From: Candidatus Poseidoniaceae archaeon | GTDB lineage: Archaea; Thermoplasmatota; Poseidoniia; Poseidoniales; Poseidoniaceae | Assembly: GCA_013329295.1 (NCBI GenBank) | Contig: DUKP01000097.1 | Location: 1 to 5,045 of the forward strand | Direction of reading: 5' to 3' | DNA: 5,045 nt | Part shown: positions 1-4,648 of the stretch, in pieces | How the letters are laid out: the number at the start of each line of letters is the position of its first letter | Position numbering within the stretch: the stretch's first letter is position 1 | Position numbers and translations under genes: made by a program | Notes under the pieces: model-generated | Databases searched by the model: none | What the model was told of the DNA's origin: nothing | The model's input: the letters and a program-made list of their open reading frames with translations, nothing else

Positions 1-24
1 CTCTTCCAACTGAGCTAAGCGCCC
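1..24 (-). tRNA. tRNA, 5' part only (identity unknown)
   Basis: Read on the minus strand, these bases give an acceptor 5' strand GGGCGCT, the linker TA, then GCTC AGTTGGAA GAG. That is the classic start of a tRNA: a 7-nt acceptor strand, U8 and A9, a D-stem GCUC, and a D-loop with the AGUUGG core. The D-stem closes with GAGC, whose last base lies outside the window. The anticodon, T-arm and 3' acceptor strand are also outside, so the amino acid cannot be assigned. The acceptor and D-arm resemble many tRNA-Lys genes, but this is only an impression. The gene lies 50 bp downstream of purA on the same strand. It may be transcribed from its own promoter or cut from a purA read-through transcript. 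Confidence 0.78.
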
Positions 25-74
25 TCAAGGCTGGCGGGGTGTCTCCACCTTTTCTATGTTGCCAATGGTTATAC
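25..74 (-). other. purA-tRNA spacer
   Basis: This 50-bp spacer separates the purA stop from the tRNA. It contains a weak 4-bp stem (GGTG/CACC, 38-49) whose loop reads GAGA on the minus strand, and TCTC followed by TTTT on the plus strand. A TATA-like GTATAA (minus strand, about 69-74) directly follows the purA stop. It lies about 45 bp before the tRNA, rather far for a leaderless tRNA promoter. The left half (25-50) is clearly more GC-rich than the surroundings, as is common next to stable RNA genes. Confidence 0.3.
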
Positions 75-1379
75 TCACTCGACACAGTCGATTGTTGCAT
101 CTCTATCTGGACCTACGCCAACTGAAGTACAAGGAACTCCTACCAAATTCTCAATCTGTTTGATGTAATGTTGTGCTGCAGAGGGTAGTATCGAATAACC
201 AAGTCCCTCATCATTAGCTTTCTTTGCGATTCCAAGCCACTCTACAAGGGAGTGGGATGGGAACCCTGGCATGGTGATGTAAATTGGTTTACATCTTGCA
301 AGTGCTGAAGCACTAGATGGCATTTCTCGAATTTCCTTGCCATCTAATTCGTATGCTACACAGATATTCAATTCATCTAATCCACCAAGCACATCTAACT
401 TAGTAAGGGCTAATCCGGTAAAACCATTGATTCTGTGAGCATGACGCATTACTACAGCATCAAACCAGCCACATCGACGCTTTCTGCCGGTTGTTGTACC
501 AAACTCATGGCCAACTGTACCCAAATGATCCCCTACTTCATCTAGTAATTCAGTAGGCATTGCACCATTTCCAACCCTTGTAATATATGCTTTAGTTATG
601 CCAATCACTTCATTGACGTGCCCTGGATGAATCCCTGCACCATGTGTTGAATTACCTCTTGAGGTCACACTTGAAGTTACGAATGGAAAAGTTCCTTGGT
701 CAATATCGAGTAGACAACCCTGTGCTCCTTCAAGAATCACATGCTCATCCATTTTTAGCGCATTATCAAGCATTAAGCCTGTGTTTCCTATACTAGTAGA
801 ATAATTATCCCAGACCCAATTAACATCTGATTTTAATCCCTCAACAGTAACTCGATCTGTACAACCTGCTGCCTCTAAAGAAGCATTCATTCGACTGACC
901 GTTGAAGAATACCATTCATCATCATCTTTAACTTCTTCAACATCCCCAAACCTAAGTCCAATTCGGTTAATCTTGTCAGCATATGTTGGGCCAATACCTC
1001 GACCAGTAGTTCCTATTTTCTTATCCAGTCCATCTAAAAATCTATGATAAGGCAAGATGATATGAGCTCGCTCGCTAACAAATAAGCGATCGCCTCTTGG
1101 GTCTTCACCTGTTGATTCTTGCCAATTCTTCAATTCGGTATCCAATACCCATGGGTCGATTACCATGCCGTCTCCAAGAACCAAATTACATTCTTTTCTG
1201 GTTATCCCAGAGGGAAGAAGATGGAATTTTAGAACCTCATCTCCAAGTACAACCGTGTGGCCAGCATTATTGCCTCCTTGGAATCTAGCAACCCATGTTG
1301 CTTGCTCAGCAATACGGTCAACCAATTTTCCTTTACCTTCATCTCCCCACTGTGCTCCGAGTACCACTGTTGCTGGCAT
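75..1379 (-). CDS. purA: Adenylosuccinate synthase PurA
   Basis: PurA joins IMP and aspartate, using GTP, to make adenylosuccinate. This is the first committed step from IMP to AMP and occurs in the cytoplasm. The 434-residue protein is complete and aligns by eye over its whole length with bacterial PurA. The signature GxQWGDEGKGK is at residues 8-18 (catalytic Asp13), and GGNNAGHTV carries His41, both at E. coli numbering. GTTGRGIGPTYADK (IMP site), EGAQGCLLDIDQGTFPFVTSS, GTTTGRKRRCGWFDAV (IMP and GTP contacts), LTKLDVLGG (guanine-binding loop) and a C-terminal VGPDRDATI follow in order. The length is that of the long, bacterial-type enzyme, not the roughly 340-residue form of Pyrococcus and some other archaea. 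The ATG at 1379 starts exactly at the family N-terminus. No Shine-Dalgarno sequence lies just upstream. The gene is divergent from tfb. Confidence 0.97.
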   Translation of the reverse strand: MPATVVLGAQWGDEGKGKLVDRIAEQATWVARFQGGNNAGHTVVLGDEVLKFHLLPSGITRKECNLVLGDGMVIDPWVLDTELKNWQESTGEDPRGDRLFVSERAHIILPYHRFLDGLDKKIGTTGRGIGPTYADKINRIGLRFGDVEEVKDDDEWYSSTVSRMNASLEAAGCTDRVTVEGLKSDVNWVWDNYSTSIGNTGLMLDNALKMDEHVILEGAQGCLLDIDQGTFPFVTSSVTSRGNSTHGAGIHPGHVNEVIGITKAYITRVGNGAMPTELLDEVGDHLGTVGHEFGTTTGRKRRCGWFDAVVMRHAHRINGFTGLALTKLDVLGGLDELNICVAYELDGKEIREMPSSASALARCKPIYITMPGFPSHSLVEWLGIAKKANDEGLGYSILPSAAQHYIKQIENLVGVPCTSVGVGPDRDATIDCVE

Positions 1380-1445
1380 GTCTGTCGAATCAAGCGTTAC
1401 GCGTACCGTCTTTGAACTATGTCATTGACAATTTAACTTTAAACA

Positions 1446-1455
1446 CCATATAAAC
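1446..1455 (-). promoter_or_regulatory. Probable purA TATA box
   Basis: The minus strand reads GTTTATATGG here, a good archaeal TATA element. Transcription would begin about 25 bp downstream, near 1425, giving a leader of roughly 45 nt before the purA ATG at 1379. The leader shows no GGAGG-like site near the start codon. A second, weaker TATA-like element, GAATATAAAC on the minus strand at 1480-1489, lies farther upstream. Confidence 0.45.
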
Positions 1456-1579
1456 TACAACAATATTGCAAAAACAACAGTTTATATTCACATCAACCTA
1501 CTTCAAGTCAAACCAGTGTGAAAATTGGGTAATTCGGCTATTAGTACACTCTTAATTTAGGTGACACAAAATAAAAAGG

Positions 1580-1588
1580 TTTATATAT
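1580..1588 (+). promoter_or_regulatory. tfb TATA box
   Basis: TTTATATAT, preceded by the purine-rich AAAAAGG (a plausible BRE), forms a strong archaeal core promoter. Its centre is about 40 bp before the tfb ATG. Initiation about 25 bp downstream would fall near 1609, giving a very short leader that starts at or just before the Shine-Dalgarno sequence GGAGGT (1611-1616). The upstream TTTATATTC at 1481-1489 could give an alternative transcript with a leader of roughly 115 nt. Confidence 0.65.
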
Positions 1589-1610
1589 GTCGAAGTTTAA
1601 CTAATTAACT

Positions 1611-1616
1611 GGAGGT
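1611..1616 (+). promoter_or_regulatory. tfb ribosome binding site
   Basis: GGAGGT is a near-perfect match to the anti-Shine-Dalgarno end of 16S rRNA. It is separated by 7 nt from the ATG at 1624, which supports that start codon. Confidence 0.75.
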
Positions 1617-1623
1617 TAAGTAA

Positions 1624-2616
1624 ATGAATAGAGATAATAGTAGAAGGTCGAGACCAGGGATTACAGAGTACGGCCTATTCGATAAAAATAGACGAGTTGT
1701 AGATGGACACACAAAGCCATGTGAGGAATGTGGAGTTGTTGACTGGCAAGTTGATAATACAAGAGGCGAAATAATTTGTAACTCATGTGGGCTTGTAGTA
1801 GAAGAGAATGTAATCGACCCAGGTGCAGAATGGACCAATAGAGACAAATCTGAAGACCGTTCGCGGGTTGGTCAACCATTAACATATACATTAGCTGATA
1901 AAGGCCTCAACACCTCAATTGATGTTAAAGATTTGAACTCAAGTTCTTCTTCAAGGCATGGAATGAATTCTCAGTCAAGAAGAGATTGGCGCAGAAGAAG
2001 AGTGATTGATGAGCGTTCAAAAACAAGAAAGAGCAGGGAAAGAAATCTGGTCAAAGCAAACCAAATGATAAGGGATAAATCAAATCTACCTAAGTCACTG
2101 CAAGAAGAAACAGCTAGACTCTACCGAAGATTAAGTGGTGAAGGTTTTGTTACTGGAAGATCAATTGCTGGAGTTGCCGCTGCATGTACATATTTAGTTG
2201 CCCGTGAGGAAAATCTTCCTCGTCAGATTCCCGAGATTTCTGAAAGTTATGCCGTCACAGAAAAAGAATTATCAAGATTGATTAGACAAGTTTCTCGTAA
2301 GTTGAACTTGCATAAAATCACATCACCAAACGAGTACTTTGACAAATTCATCTCTGACTTGCAACTTCCACCGAATATTTTTACTCAAGTTAATCACCTT
2401 TGGTCTAAAATACAACCTCATGAGGATATTTGGCAAGGTAAGAAACCGATGGGTGTTGCTGCTGCTCTAATCTACAAAGCAGCCGCAGAATCTGGAAATT
2501 CAAGAACTCAATCAGATGTTTGTAAAGTTGCCAATGTTTCAGAGGTAACTCTGCGTGGCTTGCTGAGAATCTTTGATGGTTTATTGGCACAACTTGGTGA
2601 AGTATCCAAGCAGTGA
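1624..2616 (+). CDS. tfb: Transcription initiation factor B (TFB, TFIIB homologue)
   Basis: TFB binds the TBP-TATA complex and the BRE element and brings in archaeal RNA polymerase. The 330-residue protein has the expected order of parts. An N-terminal zinc ribbon carries Cys33, Cys36, Cys52 and Cys55 (CEEC...CNSC). The B-reader/linker follows (about 60-125), including IDPGAEWTNRD, the equivalent of the family's conserved IDxGxEWR segment, and RVGQPLT. Two cyclin-like repeats lie at about 130-228 and 231-330. GRSIAGVAAACTYLVARE (178 on) and GKKPMGVAAALIYKAA (272 on) are the equivalent conserved helices of the two repeats. The ribbon is preceded by about 32 residues, longer than the short N-termini I recall for many TFBs. 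The linker contains a Ser/Arg-rich part (SSSSSRHGMNSQSRRDWRRRR). Archaea often have several TFBs, so whether this is the general factor cannot be told here. A strong Shine-Dalgarno sequence and TATA box precede it. Confidence 0.96.
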   Translation: MNRDNSRRSRPGITEYGLFDKNRRVVDGHTKPCEECGVVDWQVDNTRGEIICNSCGLVVEENVIDPGAEWTNRDKSEDRSRVGQPLTYTLADKGLNTSIDVKDLNSSSSSRHGMNSQSRRDWRRRRVIDERSKTRKSRERNLVKANQMIRDKSNLPKSLQEETARLYRRLSGEGFVTGRSIAGVAAACTYLVAREENLPRQIPEISESYAVTEKELSRLIRQVSRKLNLHKITSPNEYFDKFISDLQLPPNIFTQVNHLWSKIQPHEDIWQGKKPMGVAAALIYKAAAESGNSRTQSDVCKVANVSEVTLRGLLRIFDGLLAQLGEVSKQ

Positions 2617-2655
2617 AACCCTAACATTGAATAAGCGTAAATTTGTGGGAGTTGC

Positions 2656-2931
2656 ATGGGATTCAAAGCAAAAGCAAGAAAACATCGTAAAGATGACCCA
2701 TCAGACAAAGCTGATACTAAGAAAAAATCCAACAAGGGTGAACTTGCTTGCGCGATAAGTGGTTGTGAAAAATTCGCTGACAAATCATTAGGAGGCCGTT
2801 CACTATCATTGGATAATGCATTGGATATGTGGGGTGAAGGTAATTTTACCGCAACCAAAGGTCGAGTTCGTGTTTGCAAGTCTTGTTACAGAACATGGAA
2901 GAAAGAAAATAAGAATGAAGACACTTATTGA
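2656..2931 (+). CDS. Small tetra-cysteine (zinc-ribbon-like) basic protein, function unknown
   Basis: I do not recognise a named family for this 91-residue protein. It starts with a very basic, Lys-rich tail (residues 1-30). A compact part follows with two cysteine pairs, Cys32-x4-Cys37 and Cys74-x2-Cys77, which could hold one zinc ion. Between the pairs is SLGGRSLSLDNALDMWGEGNF, and after them the basic segment KSCYRTWKKE. Small size, high charge and a cysteine-pair fold suggest nucleic-acid or ribosome binding, but that is inference. The ATG at 2656 is the only ATG near the start, since an in-frame stop lies at 2638. A GGGAG (2647-2651) sits a short 4 nt before it. The gap to tfb is 39 bp with no clear TATA box, so the two genes are probably co-transcribed. 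Confidence 0.8.
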   Translation: MGFKAKARKHRKDDPSDKADTKKKSNKGELACAISGCEKFADKSLGGRSLSLDNALDMWGEGNFTATKGRVRVCKSCYRTWKKENKNEDTY

Positions 2932-2999
2932 TTTCACTTTCAGTTTTCCCAAAGGGGTCTACAAAAAGTAATCCTACCCCCGGCTGACATTTCTTTTGT
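2932..2999 (+). other. Intergenic spacer with G/C-tract inverted repeat
   Basis: This 68-bp gap begins with pyrimidine-rich sequence after the stop (TTTCACTTTCAGTTTTCCC), plausible as a T-rich archaeal terminator. GGGGT at 2954-2958 can pair with ACCCC at 2976-2980, leaving a 17-nt A-rich loop. Nearby CCC (2948-2950) can instead pair with GGG across a 3-base AAA loop. The only TATA-like stretch is the poor CAAAAAGTAAT (2962-2972), about 30 bp before the next ATG. It would suit a leaderless transcript of the following gene. Confidence 0.35.
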
Positions 3000-3611
3000 A
3001 TGACAAATGGAACCGTAGTACGCAGCATGGTTTTGAGTGATGGCTATATCATCGCTCTCGATGACGGAATGATTAGTTGGCGCCCAAATAATGGTCGTCG
3101 AACAAACTATCGATTACAATATCCAGCATCGGTATTACTTGGAATGAAAGGAGACTCTGGTCTTTGCGAATCACTAGTAATTGGAGATACTAGAGGAAAT
3201 GTGATTAAATTATCACTACCAAGATTAGAATTACTCGATGCTTATGAGACAAATGGCGGATTGATTCGTTCTTTGTGTAGAGTTAGTTCAACTTCTGACA
3301 AGCTACTCGTTGGTAATGATAATGGTCAAGTTTGGATGATTGGTAGAGAAGTTCCAAGCAACTGTGTTTTGTTGTTTAACCATGATGAATGTATCACCAG
3401 TATTAGAACAACCAATAATGAGATCATAGTCCATAGTGGTTGGTCAAAATATAATTATGACTGGCAAGGTGTTATGATTTCTAATTATAGCAGTAATCAA
3501 ATTTTCGAGCAAAAGCAAATCGAGCGCTCTAATCGACGAGCGAAACTATTGGAAAAGAAAGCACGTAATTCTGTCTTTGGAACAATGTTAGATATGCCAA
3601 TAATCAGTTGA
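3000..3611 (+). CDS. Short beta-propeller-like (WD40/PQQ-type repeat) protein, function unknown
   Basis: I do not recognise this 203-residue protein as a named family. It shows about four degenerate propeller-like repeats. The recurring pattern is a hydrophobic strand, G(D/N)xxGxV and another strand: YIIALDDGMISWR (16-28), LVIGDTRGNVIKL (59-71) and LLVGNDNGQVWMI (102-114), then a divergent unit ECITSIRTTNNEIIVHSGW (130-148). The C-terminal part, about residues 168-190, is a highly charged probable helix (QKQIERSNRRAKLLEKKARN). Four blades is fewer than the usual six to eight, so it may dimerise, be a partial propeller, or be another beta-repeat fold. No signal peptide or membrane segment is seen, so it is probably cytoplasmic. 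The ATG at 3000 follows an in-frame stop at 2985 and has no Shine-Dalgarno sequence. Its last 8 bases overlap the end of the convergent gene. Confidence 0.78.
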   Translation: MTNGTVVRSMVLSDGYIIALDDGMISWRPNNGRRTNYRLQYPASVLLGMKGDSGLCESLVIGDTRGNVIKLSLPRLELLDAYETNGGLIRSLCRVSSTSDKLLVGNDNGQVWMIGREVPSNCVLLFNHDECITSIRTTNNEIIVHSGWSKYNYDWQGVMISNYSSNQIFEQKQIERSNRRAKLLEKKARNSVFGTMLDMPIIS

Positions 3612-3613
3612 TT
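3602..3613. terminator. Convergent stop-codon overlap in an inverted repeat
   Basis: AATCA-GT-TGATT is a perfect 5-bp inverted repeat. It contains the TGA stop of the plus-strand propeller gene (3609-3611) and, as TCA at 3604-3606, the TGA stop of the minus-strand gene. T-rich sequence follows on the plus strand (TTTCTTCTCTTTCTTC, 3612-3627) inside the opposite gene. The T-rich tract is a plausible termination region. The stem is too short to matter on its own. Confidence 0.35.
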
Positions 3614-4383
3614 TCTTCTCTTTCTTCAAGTGGCCAGGGTGGATGAGGAGTAAACCACAAAGCAGTTTGCGCTGGTCTTGCCCACGATTTTGGAGATTTA
3701 CCTTCCATCTCAATGCATTTTTCAAAAAATTCGATGTGTTGATTTAATACCTCTAACACATGCTTTTTTCCCTTTATCGCTGGTCCTTGAAGTGGAATAA
3801 TTGTTTCAAGTTTTAACTTTCTTATGCTGCGTAAGCTTTTCACAATGTCTGGCAAGCAACCTGTAGGCATGTCCCATCTTGTTGGTCGATCTGCTCTTGG
3901 AATTAATAATCCTGCAACAAGCAATTCCTTCTCAGGTATGTGATAAGCCATACCATCAGAGCAATGTCCTGGAACAGAAATAGCACAAATCTGCCCTTGA
4001 CCCAAGGGAAATACATCATTGTGATTGACTATCTCTGTAGTGATTGTAGGCATATCTGAATCAAATCTATTGGCCCAAGTTGTAAAGAAATCTCCAGTTT
4101 CTAACGAAGATTGACCTTCTGGATGAATGTGAACTGGACAATTTCCTAACTCCGATGACAAATGATTTGCTCCACCTGAACAAGGAAATCGTCTAGAAGT
4201 AAGCAATATTCTATCAACAGTATCAACAATGTCACCACCCTCTTCGAGAATCCCTTGTATTCGCTCCAATTGTAATGATTGGTACCATGAAGTGCCAGCA
4301 TCGATGATTATATTTCCTATGTTTCCAATAACTAAAACTACATTTGAATCATGATGAATACCGGGTAGGCGCACGATTCGCAT
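3604..4383 (-). CDS. Metallo-beta-lactamase-fold protein lacking most metal ligands
   Basis: The 259-residue protein follows the metallo-beta-lactamase (MBL) fold pattern seen in glyoxalase II-like hydrolases. Opening strands lead to NIIIDAGTSW (24-33), the usual N..LIDtG motif. The HxHxDHxGG loop position reads LTSRRFPCSGG (61-71). The PGHxxG loop is VPGHCSDGMAYHIPEKELLVAG (137-158), and the final GHGP position reads PLQGP (197-201). Compared with active enzymes, the first-loop ligands His, His, Asp and His are Ser63, Arg65, Pro67 and Cys68. The bridging Asp is Leu159 and the last His is Gln199. Only His140 remains. It is therefore probably not a standard dinuclear zinc hydrolase, and may be a binding or scaffold protein. 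The frame is intact, so it does not look like a decaying pseudogene. A C-terminal extension (206-259) is helical, then Pro/Trp-rich (WFTPHPPWPLEE). The ATG at 4383 has GAGG 7 nt upstream. Confidence 0.85.
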   Translation of the reverse strand: MRIVRLPGIHHDSNVVLVIGNIGNIIIDAGTSWYQSLQLERIQGILEEGGDIVDTVDRILLTSRRFPCSGGANHLSSELGNCPVHIHPEGQSSLETGDFFTTWANRFDSDMPTITTEIVNHNDVFPLGQGQICAISVPGHCSDGMAYHIPEKELLVAGLLIPRADRPTRWDMPTGCLPDIVKSLRSIRKLKLETIIPLQGPAIKGKKHVLEVLNQHIEFFEKCIEMEGKSPKSWARPAQTALWFTPHPPWPLEEREEIN

Positions 4384-4390
4384 ATATTGT

Positions 4391-4394
4391 CCTC
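4391..4394 (-). promoter_or_regulatory. Ribosome binding site of the MBL-fold gene
   Basis: GAGG on the minus strand (in TGAGGAC) lies 7 nt before the ATG at 4383, good Shine-Dalgarno spacing that supports this start. Confidence 0.6.
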
Positions 4395-4423
4395 ATGAGA
4401 ATAGCGTTTCAATGTAGTGATGC

Positions 4424-4432
4424 AATAAATTA
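4424..4432. promoter_or_regulatory. AT-rich core promoter in the divergent MBL/eL40 spacer
   Basis: AATAAATTA (TAATTTATT on the minus strand) is TATA-like. On the minus strand it would start transcription near 4403, giving a leader of about 20 nt that contains the GAGG ribosome binding site of the MBL-fold gene. Read on the plus strand it could start near 4453, giving about 33 nt before the eL40 ATG. The whole divergent spacer is 102 bp (4384-4485). Confidence 0.4.
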
Positions 4433-4457
4433 CAACCACATAGTGATTTGGTTGTGG

Positions 4458-4465
4458 TTAAATAG
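4458..4465 (+). promoter_or_regulatory. Candidate eL40 TATA box
   Basis: TTAAATAG is centred about 25 bp before the eL40 ATG, the spacing expected if transcription begins at the start codon (leaderless mRNA). A GGTGG (4474-4478) lies 7 nt before the ATG and looks like a partial Shine-Dalgarno site. It would be useful only if transcription began farther upstream, for example from the AT-rich element at 4424-4432. Confidence 0.4.
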
Positions 4466-4485
4466 GGGAAGTTGGTGGAACGCAC

Positions 4486-4635
4486 ATGGCACGTTTCCCT
4501 GAGGCAGAAGCAAGAATGCTTCGTCGTAAGATTTGTATGAAGTGCAATGCAAGACTTGCTTGGCGTGCTCAAAAATGCAGAAAGTGCAATTACAAGGGCT
4601 TGAGACCTAAAAATATCGAGCGTAAAGGTGTATGA
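4486..4635 (+). CDS. rpl40e: 50S ribosomal protein eL40 (L40e)
   Basis: This 49-codon gene is recognisable by sequence alone. Its product starts [20 protein letters not shown] and continues with [14 protein letters not shown] and [11 protein letters not shown]. eL40 is a small zinc-ribbon protein of the large ribosomal subunit. In eukaryotes it is made as a ubiquitin fusion, whereas archaea make it free, as here. Cys17, Cys20, Cys31 and Cys34 (CxxC-x10-CxxC) form the zinc site. The length and the [10 protein letters not shown] start match archaeal eL40, so the ATG at 4486 is secure. It is divergent from the MBL-fold gene and ends 8 bp from the end of the convergent peptidase gene. An 84-codon frame on the opposite strand over this stretch is a shadow. 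Confidence 0.95.
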   Translation: MARFPEAEARMLRRKICMKCNARLAWRAQKCRKCNYKGLRPKNIERKGV

Positions 4636-4648
4636 TTTCTTAATCATA
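4631..4648. terminator. Possible bidirectional terminator between eL40 and the A24 peptidase gene
   Basis: TATGATT-TCTT-AATCATA is a perfect 7-bp inverted repeat with a 4-nt loop. It spans the eL40 stop (TGA, 4633-4635) and the minus-strand peptidase stop (TCA, 4644-4646). The stem is AT-rich and weak. The repeat also places a T-rich TTTCTT just after the plus-strand stop and an A-rich/T-rich stretch in the other direction. A role in ending both transcripts is inference. Confidence 0.35.

Larger units (their letters stand above)
1380..1623. promoter_or_regulatory. Divergent purA/tfb intergenic region
   Basis: This is a 244-bp AT-rich region between two divergent genes. It has TATA-like elements on both strands: minus at 1446-1455, plus at 1481-1489 (TTTATATTC) and plus at 1580-1588 (TTTATATAT). 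Between them lies a 5-bp inverted repeat, AGTGT (1515-1519) and ACACT (1546-1550), and next to it a short palindrome GTGACAC (1561-1567). No open reading frame in this gap is persuasive. A stretch at 1527-1547 resembles, on the minus strand, the conserved 3' end of 23S rRNA, but nothing else of an rRNA gene is present. Regulator binding here is possible but not shown. Confidence 0.5.

Noticed and set aside
38..49. Hairpin GGTG-GAGA-CACC before the tRNA as a terminator or regulatory RNA
   Set aside because: A 4-bp stem is easily due to chance. The GNRA-type loop is curious, but nothing else supports a function.
1097..1428. Plus-strand open frames of 63 and 87 codons inside and beyond purA
   Set aside because: They run antisense to conserved purA codons, and their translations show no family features. 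They are shadows.
1605..1891. Minus-strand frames of 80 and 76 codons across the start of tfb
   Set aside because: They lie opposite the TFB zinc ribbon and have no ribosome binding site or recognisable motif. The membrane-like end of one is an effect of the opposite frame.
2405..2879. Minus-strand frames of 61 and 123 codons, and a 61-codon plus frame at 2573-2758, over the end of tfb and the small zinc protein
   Set aside because: The tfb frame is certain, and the 91-codon frame has a ribosome binding site and paired cysteines. The others are out-of-frame or antisense readings of the same sequence.
2846..3028. 60-codon minus-strand frame spanning the spacer at 2932-2999
   Set aside because: It overlaps the ends of two better supported genes and shows no start signal or domain.
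3604..4383. Reading the MBL-fold gene as a pseudogene because its metal site is missing
   Set aside because: The frame is intact, the length is normal, structural motifs are kept, and a good Shine-Dalgarno sequence is present. Loss is confined to the ligand positions, which fits a changed role better than decay.
4393..4647. 84-codon minus-strand frame opposite eL40
   Set aside because: eL40 on the plus strand is recognised unambiguously. The minus frame is its antisense shadow and would also cover the divergent promoter.
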